Assembly: GCF_039542035.1 (NCBI RefSeq)
Contig: NZ_BAABHJ010000008.1
Span: 248,001 to 312,000, forward strand
Reading direction: 5' to 3'
Source of the DNA: Actinoallomurus liliacearum
GTDB lineage: Bacteria; Actinomycetota; Actinomycetes; Streptosporangiales; Streptosporangiaceae
Length of the DNA stretch: 64,000 bases
Both the position numbers and the translations under genes were made by a program. Of the stretch, positions 37,274 through 46,683 are shown in pieces. Numbering within the stretch: position 1 is the stretch's first letter; each line of letters opens with the position of its first letter. The notes beneath the pieces were generated by a model. The model saw only the letters and a program-made list of their open reading frames with translations, was not told where the DNA came from and did not search any database.

Positions 37274-39184
37274 GTGACTGACATCGAGAGGCTGCAGTAC
37301 GACGTCGTCGTCATCGGCGCCGGCGGCGCCGGGTTGCGCGCCGCGATCGAGGCGCGGCTGCAGGGCAAGAAGACCGCGATCATCTCCAAGTCGCTGTTCG
37401 GCAAGGCCCACACGGTCATGGCCGAGGGCGGCGCGGCGGCCGCCATGGGCAACGCCAACCCGAACGACAACTGGCAGGTCCACTTCCGCGACACCATGCG
37501 CGGCGGGAAGTTCCTCAACAGCTGGCGGATGGCCGAGCTGCACGCCAAGGAGGCCCCCGACCGCATCTGGGAGCTGGAGGCCTGGGGCGCGCTGTTCGAC
37601 CGCACCAAGGACGGCAAGATCAGCCAGCGCAACTTCGGCGGCCACGAGTACCCGCGCCTCGCCCACGTCGGCGACCGCACCGGCCTGGAGCTGATCCGCA
37701 CCTGCCAGCAGAAGATCGTCGCCCTCCAGCAGCAGGACCACGCCGAGTTCGGCGACTACGACGCCCGGCTGAGGGTCTTCGCCGAGACGACGATCACCCG
37801 GCTCCTCAAGGACGAGCAGGGCCGGATCTGCGGTGCCTTCGGCTACATCCGGGAGACCGGGAAGTTCGTCGTCTTCGAGGCGCCCGCCGTCGTCCTGGCC
37901 ACCGGCGGCATCGGCAAGTCCTTCAAGGTGACCTCCAACTCCTGGGAGTACACCGGGGACGGCCACGCGCTCGCGCTGCTCGCCGGCGCGTCGCTGATCA
38001 ACATGGAGTTCGTGCAGTTCCACCCGACCGGCATGGTCTGGCCGCCGTCGGTGAAGGGCATCCTCGTCACCGAGTCCGTACGCGGCGACGGCGGCGTGCT
38101 GAAGAACTCCGACGGCAAGCGCTTCATGTTCGACTACATCCCGGACGTCTTCAAGGACAAGTACGCCACGTCCGAGGAAGAGGCCGACGGCTGGTACGAC
38201 GATCCGGACAACAACCGGCGTCCGCCCGAGCTGCTGCCCCGTGACGAGGTCGCCCGCGCGATCAACTCCGAGGTGAAGGCCGGCCGCGGATCCCCCGCCG
38301 GCGGCGTCTTCCTCGACATCGCCTCGCGGCTCAAGCCGGAGCAGATCATCAAGCGGCTGCCGTCGATGCACCACCAGTTCAAGGAGCTGGCCGACGTCGA
38401 CATCACGGCCGAGCCGATGGAGGTCGGCCCGACCTGCCACTACGTCATGGGCGGCGTCGAGGTCGACCCCGACACCGGGGCCGCGCTGGTGCCCGGCCTG
38501 TTCGCGGCCGGCGAGGTGTCCGGCGGCATGCACGGGTCTAACCGCCTCGGCGGCAACTCACTGTCCGACCTGCTGGTCTTCGGCCGCCGGGCCGGGCTGG
38601 GCGCCGCCGAGTACGCCTCCGCGACCACCGTCTCCGTCCCGGACGCCGAGGTCGAGGCCGCGGTGGCCGAGGCCCTCGAGCCGTACGAGCGGGAGGCCGG
38701 TGAGAACCCCTACGCGGTCCACCAGGAGCTCCAGCAGACGATGAACGACCTCGTCGGCATCATCCGCCGCGAGGACGAGCTGGAGCAGGCGATCGAGGCG
38801 CTCGGCAAGCTCCGCGACCGCGTCAAGAACGTCGCGGTCGCGCCCTCGGCGGGCGCGACGGTCACGGAGGGGCAGGGGCCCGCCTACCACCCCGGCTGGC
38901 ACCTCGCGCTCGACCTGCGCAACATGATGATCGTCTCGGAGTGCGTCGCGCGCGCCGCCCTCGAACGCCAGGAGAGCCGCGGCGGCCACACCCGCGACGA
39001 CTACCCGAAGATGTCCGCCGACTGGCGCAAGGTCAACCTGGTGTGCTCGCTCCGCGACGGCGGCGTCGAGCTGAAGCGCCAGGAGATGGAGCCGATGCGC
39101 GAGGACCTGCTCTCGCTCTTCGAACTCGACGAGCTGAAGAAGTACCTGACCGAGGGCGAGCTCCCCGCTGAGGAGAAGAACTGA
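37274..39184 (+). CDS. sdhA: Sdh1-type flavoprotein (succinate dehydrogenase/fumarate reductase)
   Basis: A 636-residue FAD subunit: YDVVVIGAGGAGLRAAIEARLQG (FAD fold), GKAHTVMAEGG (FAD-linking His), FVQFHPTGMVWPPSVKGILVTESVRGDGG (active site) and GSNRLGGNSLSDLLVFGRRAG. It is distinct from the 644-aa SdhA at 31872-33806, so the genome has two complexes. It starts with GTG behind AAGGACG. In mycobacteria the Sdh1 enzyme supports succinate oxidation under energy limitation; transfer of that role here is inference. Confidence 0.93.
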   Translation: MTDIERLQYDVVVIGAGGAGLRAAIEARLQGKKTAIISKSLFGKAHTVMAEGGAAAAMGNANPNDNWQVHFRDTMRGGKFLNSWRMAELHAKEAPDRIWELEAWGALFDRTKDGKISQRNFGGHEYPRLAHVGDRTGLELIRTCQQKIVALQQQDHAEFGDYDARLRVFAETTITRLLKDEQGRICGAFGYIRETGKFVVFEAPAVVLATGGIGKSFKVTSNSWEYTGDGHALALLAGASLINMEFVQFHPTGMVWPPSVKGILVTESVRGDGGVLKNSDGKRFMFDYIPDVFKDKYATSEEEADGWYDDPDNNRRPPELLPRDEVARAINSEVKAGRGSPAGGVFLDIASRLKPEQIIKRLPSMHHQFKELADVDITAEPMEVGPTCHYVMGGVEVDPDTGAALVPGLFAAGEVSGGMHGSNRLGGNSLSDLLVFGRRAGLGAAEYASATTVSVPDAEVEAAVAEALEPYEREAGENPYAVHQELQQTMNDLVGIIRREDELEQAIEALGKLRDRVKNVAVAPSAGATVTEGQGPAYHPGWHLALDLRNMMIVSECVARAALERQESRGGHTRDDYPKMSADWRKVNLVCSLRDGGVELKRQEMEPMREDLLSLFELDELKKYLTEGELPAEEKN

Positions 39185-39185
39185 G

Positions 39186-39956
39186 ATGGGCTACAAGGCG
39201 AAGTTCCGGGTCTGGCGCGGCGACGCGGGCGAGGGCGAGCTCAAGGACTACACCGTCGAGGTCAACGAGGGCGAGGTCGTCCTCGACGTCATCCACCGGC
39301 TGCAGGCCACCGAGGCGCCCGACCTGGCCGTCCGGTGGAACTGCAAGGCCGGCAAGTGCGGCTCCTGTTCCGCGGAGATCAACGGCAGGCCGCGGCTGAT
39401 GTGCATGACGCGAATGTCGACGTTCACCGAGGACGAGACCGTCACGGTCACGCCGATGCGGACGTTCCCCGTCATCCGCGACCTGGTCACCGACGTCTCC
39501 TACAACTACGAGAAGGCCCGCGAGATCCCGGCCTTCGACGGCGGCGACGTCAAGCCCGGCGAGTTCCGGATGCAGCAGGTCGACGTCGAGCGCTCGCAGG
39601 AGTTCCGGAAGTGCATCGAGTGCTTCCTTTGCAACAACACCTGCCACGTCATCCGTGACCACGAGGAGAACAAGGAGCACTTCTCCGGCCCCCGCTTCCT
39701 CATGCGGGTGGCGGAGCTGGAGATGCACCCGGCCGACGTCCACGACCGCCGGCAGATCGCCCAGGACGACTTCGGGCTCGGCTACTGCAACATCACCAAG
39801 TGCTGCACCGAGGTCTGCCCCGAGCACATCAAGATCACCGACAACGCGCTGATCCCGATGAAGGAGCGCGTCGTCGGCCGCCGGTACGACCCGCTGGTCT
39901 GGCTCGGCTCCAAGATCGGCGTGGTCAAGCGGGGCAAGGAGACCCCGAAGGCCTGA
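39186..39956 (+). CDS. sdhB: Sdh1-type iron-sulfur subunit
   Basis: A 256-residue subunit. The [2Fe-2S] ligands are in CKAGKCGSCSAEINGRPRLMC, and the C-terminal clusters in CIECFLCNNTCHV and CNITKCCTEVCPEHIKI. The start is one base after the flavoprotein stop (TGAgATG). A hairpin follows the gene, ending a three-gene operon. Confidence 0.93.
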   Translation: MGYKAKFRVWRGDAGEGELKDYTVEVNEGEVVLDVIHRLQATEAPDLAVRWNCKAGKCGSCSAEINGRPRLMCMTRMSTFTEDETVTVTPMRTFPVIRDLVTDVSYNYEKAREIPAFDGGDVKPGEFRMQQVDVERSQEFRKCIECFLCNNTCHVIRDHEENKEHFSGPRFLMRVAELEMHPADVHDRRQIAQDDFGLGYCNITKCCTEVCPEHIKITDNALIPMKERVVGRRYDPLVWLGSKIGVVKRGKETPKA

Positions 39957-39970
39957 CGCTTCTCGTCCGC

Positions 39971-40001
39971 ACTGCGCCCCGGCCGACGGCCGGGGCGCAG
40001 T
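39971..40001 (+). terminator. terminator after sdh1 operon
   Basis: ACTGCGCCCCGGCC and GGCCGGGGCGCAGT form a perfect 14-bp stem with a 3-nt loop, 15 bp after the iron-sulfur gene. Confidence 0.8.
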
Positions 40002-40160
40002 CGCGGTTCGGCCCCGAAGGTGGCGCGTCTTCCGGCCGGCGTGGGAGGGACGGCCGACGTGATCGGATTAAGCGGACAAACGGGATCAGCACGGCCTGGT
40101 CATGTGAACTGAGACCCGCGGCGCTCTAGCCTTTGACGCGTGGAAGCCGAGGAGACAGAG

Positions 40161-40739
40161 ATGTCCAACGCCCCTGACGATCCCGGGCACCGCCCCCCAC
40201 CCCCGCGGCAGGGCGACCCTCAGCCATACCAGGGCGATCCTCAGCCGTATTCTCCGGCTTATCAGGGCGACCCTCAGGCTTATCCAGGTGGACAGCCGCC
40301 GTACGGCGGGTACGCACCGCCGCCACCGAACCAGCCACCGCCGCCCCCGGCCGGCCCCTGGCAGGGCCCCCCTCCGGGCTACGGTCCTCCTCAACCCGGC
40401 CCCCAGAGCTCACCCCCCTATACTCCCCGCCCCACCGGCAAGGGCTTCTTCGGCGCACTGCTCGACGCCAACTTCGACCACATGGTCACGGTCAAGCTGG
40501 CGAAATTCATCTACTTGGTCTTTCTGACCTTGATCAGCCTGTTCGCCCTGGTCATCCTGTGGTACGGGTACTCGATCCTCAAGTGGAACACGATCCTGGG
40601 CATCATGGTGATCTTTGCGGCACCACTGACCTGGATCTTCTACGTCCTCATCGTTCGGGTCTCCATGGAGTTCGTGATCAACCAATTCAAGATCACTGAG
40701 CATCTGAAGGCGATCCGTGAGCGGGGAGATCTGCGCTGA
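40161..40739 (+). CDS. DUF4282-like membrane protein with QGDPQ(P/A)Y repeats
   Basis: A 192-residue protein. The first 95 residues are Pro/Gln/Gly/Tyr-rich with repeated QGDPQPY units, a low-complexity cytoplasmic tail. The rest (GFFGALLDANFDHMVTVKLAKFIYLVFLTLISLFALVILWYGYSI...) has two or three membrane helices and matches the DUF4282 style (FxFLFDxxFxxxxTPxIxxxxY). It ends with a short basic helix. ATG 40161 follows GAGGAGAC. It lies 70 bp before the kinase-like gene and may share its transcript. Function unknown. Confidence 0.75.
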   Translation: MSNAPDDPGHRPPPPRQGDPQPYQGDPQPYSPAYQGDPQAYPGGQPPYGGYAPPPPNQPPPPPAGPWQGPPPGYGPPQPGPQSSPPYTPRPTGKGFFGALLDANFDHMVTVKLAKFIYLVFLTLISLFALVILWYGYSILKWNTILGIMVIFAAPLTWIFYVLIVRVSMEFVINQFKITEHLKAIRERGDLR

Positions 40740-40809
40740 TCGCTGTGGTCGGCCGGGGTGGGGGCGTTAGGCTCTCGGAGGCACCTACTGATGGGGCGAA
40801 GGACGGGTA

Positions 40810-43182
40810 GTGGCGGACATCGAAGGGCCGTCCGAGACGCGGCGCGAGGAGTACGAGACCCGCCGGGACACGGTCCCCTCCCAGCGTGACGCACCAGGTG
40901 TCACCCGCCGCGACGGCGGAGTGCCCGCGCCCTCCCTCGTCCGCCTCCCCGCCGACCTCGCCGACCGGTTCACGGTGCTGGGGGAACTCCCCGCACAGGG
41001 CGCCGAGTCCGACCTGTTGCGCGTCCAGGACGACACCGGAGCAGAACTCGTCGTCAAGATCTTCCGACGGGGCTTCACGGCCGACCGCTCGGTCTGGCAG
41101 AAGCTGCCGACGCTGGACTCCCCTCATGTCGTACGCATCCTCGAGACGGGGCATGCGGAGGGCCGCGACTACGAGGTCATGGAGTACGTCCCCGCGGGCA
41201 ACCTTCGGATCCTGGGGTCCCCGTTGCCGCCCGCTCTGGTCGCCGAGGTGGTGGCCCAGCTCGCGGGCGGTCTGGAACGGCTCCACGCGGCCGGGATCGT
41301 GCACCGCGATCTGAAGCCGGAGAACATCCTGGTCCGGAGCACGGCCCCGCTCCGCCTCGCCATCACCGACTTCGGCCTGAGCCGAGTGATCGAGCAGAGC
41401 GTCGTGTTCGCCTCCTCGTCGCGGACCCTCGCGTACGCCGCACCGGAGTCGCTGTCCGGGCAGGTCTCTCCGGCGCGTGACTGGTGGTCGCTCGGCATCA
41501 TCGTGCGGGAGCTGCTGACCGGCCGGACCCCCTTCGCGGGCATGAGCGAGACCGCGGTGGTCGACCACCTCGCGACCCGCACGATCGACTGTGACGACAT
41601 CGCCGACCCACGGATGCGCCTGGTCGCCCAGGGCCTGTTGACCCGCGATCCACGTCGGCGATGGGGCGTTGCGGAGGTCGGACGGTGGCTCGACGGCGAG
41701 AACCCCGCGGTCGCGGCGCCGACCCCGCCCAACGCGTCGCCGCTCGCCGCCGGCACCACAGCGGGCGCCATCGCCTTCGGCGGCCGGACGTACACCGACC
41801 GAGCCGAGTTCGCGCGCGCGGTGGTGGCCGACTGGGAGTCCGCGGCCCGCTACTTCTTCGGGACCATGTACACCCCGGTGGGGCCGAGCGAGGCATGGCA
41901 GGCGCTGCGCGGCTGGCTGAACGGCTTCGATGACGATCCGGAAGGCCGCATCCGCCTCATCGACCAGCACCTCACCGGCGACGCTCCGCCCGACGTCAAG
42001 CTGCTGCACCTCCTGCGCTGGTCGGATCCCACCCTCGAGCCCCACTTCCTCGGGCTCCGGATGCTCCCCGAAGACCTGCCTGTTCTCGCCGCCATCGTCG
42101 ATGACGAGCGGCATCCGGACCACCGCACCGCGGCGCGTGCGGTCCGTGCCCTCTGGGAGCACCGGTTGCCGCCCGTCCTGGCGGGTTTCTCCGGGACAGA
42201 GGAACTCGTCGCCGTCGACCACCGCTGGCGGGGGCTGGTGACGGCGTGGAACCGGCAGGCGGAGTGGCTGCGATCCCAGTTGCACCGATCAGCGAACCGC
42301 CTTCCCGACGCCGGCGCGGTCGGCCTGGACGAGCCCCCCGCCGTGCTGGCCGCGCTGCTCGCGCTGGCCGGACGCCCGGAAGAGGCGCAGGAATCGCTGG
42401 CGGGGGCGGCCGGCCGGGCCCGGGACTCGGTGCGGGAACCCGTGCCCTGGTTCTCGTGGCTGTCCGACCAGGCGGGGGACGATCCCCTCCGGTTGCTCGC
42501 GGTGGTCCGGACGGCGCCGGACGCCGCGTTGGAGGTCGAGGCCGCCGCTCGCCACCGGTTCGAGACCGAACAACGATCCGCCGAAGGCCACAGACGCTGG
42601 GAGCAGCTCGAGCGGCACCGGCTGGCCGGCCGCCGGTCGGCGATGATCCGCGCCGCGCTGTGGACGCTCCCGCTGGCGGTCCTGTGGATCGGCGGGAGCC
42701 AGGTGATCCTGGGCATCGTCCGGCTGGCGTCTTCGGAGCGCGGTAGTCAGGCGGTCGACACCTCCGGGTTCACCGTGCCGTTCCTCCTGATCGGCGTCTT
42801 CGCCTGGCTGATCGACACCGGGGCCGAGGTCTTCATCGCTTCCAGACTCGGCGCCGACTACCTGAACTCCGGGCCATGGGGACCGCTGGCGAAGTTCTTC
42901 GGTTCGACGAGTCGGGCGTTGTCCGGCGCTTCGCAGGCCGTGTCGCGAAGGAATCGGCGCACGAGCAATCGGGGCTGTGGAGTCGTGGTCCTCATCTGTG
43001 TCCTACCGCTCCTCATGATCCTGATCCTGATCCCCGCCTTGATCGCCGTTTCGTGGCTGCTCTGGCTGGCGGCGCTGGTCATGGTGCCGCTCGCGCACCT
43101 CGTGGTGACGGGAATGCGCATGCAACGGTGGCGACAAGGACATGAGCAGGCGCGACAGCAGACCGTGGGAGGACGACTGTGA
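40810..43182 (+). CDS. membrane protein-kinase-like protein, degenerate glycine loop
   Basis: A 790-residue protein. The N-terminal kinase domain (about 50-310) keeps Lys83 (VVKIF), Asp167 (HRDLKPEN), DFG (187-189) and YAAPES. The glycine-rich loop is replaced by GELPAQGAESDLL. Residues 330-600 are helical with no family I recognise. Four hydrophobic stretches (about 615-775) anchor the C-terminus in the membrane and no extracellular sensor follows, an inverted layout compared with ordinary actinobacterial kinases. The GTG at 40810 overlaps nothing; the stop overlaps the next gene (GTGA). Confidence 0.8.
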   Translation: MADIEGPSETRREEYETRRDTVPSQRDAPGVTRRDGGVPAPSLVRLPADLADRFTVLGELPAQGAESDLLRVQDDTGAELVVKIFRRGFTADRSVWQKLPTLDSPHVVRILETGHAEGRDYEVMEYVPAGNLRILGSPLPPALVAEVVAQLAGGLERLHAAGIVHRDLKPENILVRSTAPLRLAITDFGLSRVIEQSVVFASSSRTLAYAAPESLSGQVSPARDWWSLGIIVRELLTGRTPFAGMSETAVVDHLATRTIDCDDIADPRMRLVAQGLLTRDPRRRWGVAEVGRWLDGENPAVAAPTPPNASPLAAGTTAGAIAFGGRTYTDRAEFARAVVADWESAARYFFGTMYTPVGPSEAWQALRGWLNGFDDDPEGRIRLIDQHLTGDAPPDVKLLHLLRWSDPTLEPHFLGLRMLPEDLPVLAAIVDDERHPDHRTAARAVRALWEHRLPPVLAGFSGTEELVAVDHRWRGLVTAWNRQAEWLRSQLHRSANRLPDAGAVGLDEPPAVLAALLALAGRPEEAQESLAGAAGRARDSVREPVPWFSWLSDQAGDDPLRLLAVVRTAPDAALEVEAAARHRFETEQRSAEGHRRWEQLERHRLAGRRSAMIRAALWTLPLAVLWIGGSQVILGIVRLASSERGSQAVDTSGFTVPFLLIGVFAWLIDTGAEVFIASRLGADYLNSGPWGPLAKFFGSTSRALSGASQAVSRRNRRTSNRGCGVVVLICVLPLLMILILIPALIAVSWLLWLAALVMVPLAHLVVTGMRMQRWRQGHEQARQQTVGGRL

Positions 43183-44411
43183 GCAGCGGTGTGGAGGCGG
43201 ACATCGCCCTGGACGCGGCGGTCATCGCGTCGCTCGGCCTCGTGCGTGTCATGGGGGGCGCGGCCGGGCTGGCGGCGACCGGCGCCGGCGCGCTCGCCGC
43301 CCTCGCCGAGGGACGCGCCGAGGCTCAGGAGGAACGCCTCCGCGAGGCGCAGCAGTTGGAGGAGACCGTCGGTGAGGCGCTGAACCGCACCGCTCGGATC
43401 GCCGCGCTGGCACAGTCGGCTCGCGACCACGGCGTCGCCGTCGAGTTGCCGGTCCCCATCGAGGTCGCCGGCCGGTCCACCGAGGACCTCGCCGCCTGGA
43501 TCACCGAGGCGGACGCGCGGCTGGCGGTCGCGGAGGACTCTCTGGCTTCGGCGATCGCCGAAGCGGCCACCGGGCGTATCTTCGAGGCCGCCGCACGGTC
43601 GCTCAGGGCGACGCCGGAGAACAGCCGGTCGGCCCCCGCACCTCGCCCCGCGACCTCCCCGGACGAACTGACCCGCCTGCTCAGGCGGTTGGTGCCGGAC
43701 GCCGCCGACGCGGACCGGCGGGCCGTCACGGAAGCCGCCGAACAGGCCGCGCACGCACCGACGGCGTCGGAGACCGAAGGGCGGCTCACCGAGGTCCGGA
43801 TCCGCATCCAGGACGCCAACGAACGCGCCCGAGAGCGCCGCGACGGCCGGGCCGCCGCCCTGCGGTTCCTCCGGGAACTGGAGGGCCACCCCGCCGCGGA
43901 TTCCGTACGGCCGCGGCTCGGCGAGGTGGCCGACGGCGCACGAGCCTTCGACCAGGGGCTGCGCGCCGAAGCCGCGCGTCTCGTCGAGGAGGCGCAGCGG
44001 CAGGCCGAACAGCGATACGTGGCCGAGGTCCTCCGCGCGGCGTTCGGGGAGCTGGGCTACGAGGTCGACGAGGGTTTCGAGACGTTGACCGCCCAGGACG
44101 GGGAGGCGGTGCTGACGCGAGGCGACTGGCCGCAGCACGCGGTCAAGGTCCGCGTCGACGGGAGGCGGCAGGTGCGCATGGCCCTGCTGCGGACCGAACC
44201 CGCGGAGAGCGACGAGCAGCGCCGTCTCGACGTCGAACGCGAGGAGCAGTGGTGCGCCTCGTTCGACGCCGCCAGAGAGCGCCTGACCGAGGCGGGCGTC
44301 CACGCAGACGTACGGTGGCGGGTCGAGCCGGGCACGCAGCGACTGCCGGTGGCGGGACGACAGCGGTCGGACCGGCAGCAGCACGAACGCCACCGCGAGC
44401 GCGGCAGGTGA
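43179..44411 (+). CDS. coiled-coil partner of the kinase-like protein
   Basis: A 410-residue protein coupled to the kinase-like gene by a GTGA overlap. A short hydrophobic N-terminal stretch (AAVIASLGLVRVMGGAAGLAATGAGALAALA) could insert into the membrane. Long charged helices follow (about 45-290, rich in Ala/Glu/Arg). A compact C-terminal domain begins near VAEVLRAAFGELGYEVDEGFETLTA. I do not recognise the family. Strict coupling suggests a stoichiometric complex or a kinase substrate. Confidence 0.65.
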   Translation: MSSGVEADIALDAAVIASLGLVRVMGGAAGLAATGAGALAALAEGRAEAQEERLREAQQLEETVGEALNRTARIAALAQSARDHGVAVELPVPIEVAGRSTEDLAAWITEADARLAVAEDSLASAIAEAATGRIFEAAARSLRATPENSRSAPAPRPATSPDELTRLLRRLVPDAADADRRAVTEAAEQAAHAPTASETEGRLTEVRIRIQDANERARERRDGRAAALRFLRELEGHPAADSVRPRLGEVADGARAFDQGLRAEAARLVEEAQRQAEQRYVAEVLRAAFGELGYEVDEGFETLTAQDGEAVLTRGDWPQHAVKVRVDGRRQVRMALLRTEPAESDEQRRLDVEREEQWCASFDAARERLTEAGVHADVRWRVEPGTQRLPVAGRQRSDRQQHERHRERGR

Positions 44412-44496
44412 AGCGGGGCACCGGGCGGCTGCTCGGTACCCCCGCCGTACGTCGTCGGGCCCGGTACGGGACGACCCGGACCGGGAGGTCGGCCGT

Positions 44497-44515
44497 GGCC
44501 GCACCCGGTGCGGCC
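44497..44515. terminator. hairpin between convergent genes
   Basis: GGCCGCAC-CCG-GTGCGGCC is a perfect 8-bp stem with a 3-nt loop, six bases before the typA stop codon. Confidence 0.55.
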
Positions 44516-44521
44516 CCGGTC

Positions 44522-46378
44522 TCAGGCCTGGCCGCGCTTGGCGCGGGCCCGGGCGCGCTCCCGCTCCTTCGAGTCGAGGATGACCTTGCGCAGCCGGATC
44601 GCGTTCGGCGTCAGCTCGACGCACTCGTCGTCCGCGACGAACTCCAGCGCGGCCTCCAGGCTCAGCACGCGCGGCGGGGTGAGCCGCTCGAACGTCTCCG
44701 CCGTCGAGGACCGGATGTTCGTCTTCTGCTTCTCCTTGGTGATGTTGACGTCCATGTCGTCGGCGCGGGAGTTCTCCCCGACGATCATGCCTTCGTACAC
44801 CTCGGTGCCGGGCTCGACGAAGAGCGAGCCGCGTTCCTGCAGGTTGAACATGGCGTACGCGGTGGCGGCGCCGGCGCGGTCGGACACGAGCGAGCCGGTC
44901 GGCCGGGTGCGCAGCTCGCCGAACCACGGCTCGTAACCCTCGAAGACCTGGTGCGCGATGCCCGTTCCGCGCGTCTCGGTGAGGAACTCGGTGCGGAACC
45001 CGATCAGGCCGCGGGCCGGCACGATGAACTCCATCCGGATCCAGCCGGTGCCGTGGTTCGTCATCTGCTCCATGCGGCCCTTACGGACGGCGAGCAGCTG
45101 GGTGATCGCTCCGAGGTACTCCTCCGGGGCGTCGACGGTCAGGTGCTCGACGGGCTCGTGCAGCTTCCCGTCGATCTCCCTCGTCACGACGCGAGGCTTG
45201 CCGATCGTCAGCTCGTACCCCTCCCGGCGCATGGTCTCGACCAGGATGGCGAGCGCCAGCTCGCCGCGGCCCTGGACCTCCCAGGAGTCCGGGCGCTCGG
45301 TCGGCAGCACCCGGATGGAGACGTTGCCGACGAGCTCACGGTCCAGCCGGTCCTTGACCAGCCGCGCGGTGACCTTGGTGCCCTTCTCCCGGCCCGACAG
45401 CGGCCCGGTGTTGACGCCGAGGGTCATCGAGATGGCCGGCTCGTCGACGGTGATGAAGGGCAGCGGCCGCGGGTCCTCCGGGTCGGCGAGCGTGTCGCCG
45501 ATCATGATGTCCGGGATGCCGGCGATGGCGATGATGTCGCCCGGGCCCGCCTGCTCGGCCGGCTTGCGCTCCAGCGCCTCCGTCATCATCAGCTCAGTGA
45601 TCTTTACGCGCTCGATGGTGCCGTCGTGCTTGCACCAGGCGACCTGCTGGCCCTTCTTGATCTGCCCGGCGTGCACGCGGCACAGGGCGATACGGCCGAG
45701 GTAGGAGCTGGCGTCGAGGTTCGTGACGTGCGCCTGCAGCGGCGTGTCCGGGTCGTACGCCGGCGCCGGGATCGTCTCCCGGATCACTTGGAAGAGCGGT
45801 TCGAGGTCCTCGGAGTCCGGCAGGCCGCCGTCCTCCGGCTTGGTCAGGCTCGCCCGGCCGGCCTTGGCCGAGGCGTACACGATCGGGAAGTCGATCTGGT
45901 CCTCGGAGGCGTCGAGGTCCATGAACAGCTCGTACGTCTCGTCGACCACCTCGGCGATCCGCGCGTCCGGCCGGTCGACCTTGTTGACGACGAGGATGAC
46001 CGGCAGCTTGGCGGCCAGGGCCTTGCGCAGCACGAAGCGGGTCTGCGGCAGCGGCCCCTCGGAGGCGTCGACGAGCAGGACCACGCCGTCGACCATCGAC
46101 AGGCCTCGCTCGACCTCGCCGCCGAAGTCGGCGTGCCCGGGCGTGTCGATGATGTTGATCGTCATGCCGCCGTGCCGGACGGCGGTGTTCTTCGCGAGAA
46201 TGGTGATGCCCTTCTCGCGTTCGAGGTCGTTGGAGTCCATGACCCGCTCGTCGACGTCCTGGTTCTCACGGAACGCGCCGGACTGCCAGAGCATGGCGTC
46301 GACGAGCGTTGTCTTGCCGTGGTCGACATGGGCGACGATGGCGACGTTACGGAGATCGTCCCGGGTGGCGATGGGCAT
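44522..46378 (-). CDS. typA: ribosome-associated GTPase TypA/BipA
   Basis: A 618-residue translational GTPase of normal length. G1 is AHVDHGKTT, the switch region has RVMDSNDLEREKGITI, G3 is DTPGHADFGGEVER and G4 is NKVDRPDAR. Elongation-factor-like domains and the BipA-specific C-terminus (MTNHGTGWIRMEFIVPARGLIGFRTEFLTETRGTG) follow. It assists 50S assembly and stress adaptation. Possible -10 TAGAAT on the minus strand (46441-46436), 58 nt upstream. Single gene. Confidence 0.97.
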   Translation of the reverse strand: MPIATRDDLRNVAIVAHVDHGKTTLVDAMLWQSGAFRENQDVDERVMDSNDLEREKGITILAKNTAVRHGGMTINIIDTPGHADFGGEVERGLSMVDGVVLLVDASEGPLPQTRFVLRKALAAKLPVILVVNKVDRPDARIAEVVDETYELFMDLDASEDQIDFPIVYASAKAGRASLTKPEDGGLPDSEDLEPLFQVIRETIPAPAYDPDTPLQAHVTNLDASSYLGRIALCRVHAGQIKKGQQVAWCKHDGTIERVKITELMMTEALERKPAEQAGPGDIIAIAGIPDIMIGDTLADPEDPRPLPFITVDEPAISMTLGVNTGPLSGREKGTKVTARLVKDRLDRELVGNVSIRVLPTERPDSWEVQGRGELALAILVETMRREGYELTIGKPRVVTREIDGKLHEPVEHLTVDAPEEYLGAITQLLAVRKGRMEQMTNHGTGWIRMEFIVPARGLIGFRTEFLTETRGTGIAHQVFEGYEPWFGELRTRPTGSLVSDRAGAATAYAMFNLQERGSLFVEPGTEVYEGMIVGENSRADDMDVNITKEKQKTNIRSSTAETFERLTPPRVLSLEAALEFVADDECVELTPNAIRLRKVILDSKERERARARAKRGQA

Positions 46379-46569
46379 ACGTGCGGGTCTCGCTTCGTGG
46401 TGTGGGATTCGCCGCGGGATCCACGCGGCACCCCCATTCTACTTGGCCCGCCGAGGACGCCGATCGCGTCGCCGTACGCCGGACCGGCCGGCCGCCGGGG
46501 AGGGCGAAATCGCCTCGCGAAGCAGCCGTTCCCGTGGCAACCGAACACCGGGGTCGGGCGTCGAATGTT

Positions 46570-46619
46570 GGGCGGGACGTCTCGATCCTGGCCGGAGCAT
46601 TCAACGAGGCGTCCCGCCC
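46570..46619 (+). promoter_or_regulatory. 15-bp stem-loop in the leader of the second kinase gene
   Basis: GGGCGGGACGTCTCG (46570-46584) pairs with CGAGGCGTCCCGCCC (46605-46619), 14 Watson-Crick pairs plus one G-U on a 20-nt loop. It is 65 nt before the GTG. The gap 46379-46683 (305 bp) holds nothing else beyond promoter-like sequence. Terminator, attenuator or protein site are all possible. Confidence 0.45.
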
Positions 46620-46683
46620 ACGATCTTGCGCCTCCGGCGCCGGGGTCACATGATGTGCCCTCGACGGCATCGAGGAGCGCGCA

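Noticed and set aside
40195..40310. tandem repeats as a CRISPR or regulatory array
   Set aside because: The repeats are in frame and encode QGDPQ(P/A)Y units of the DUF4282-like protein.
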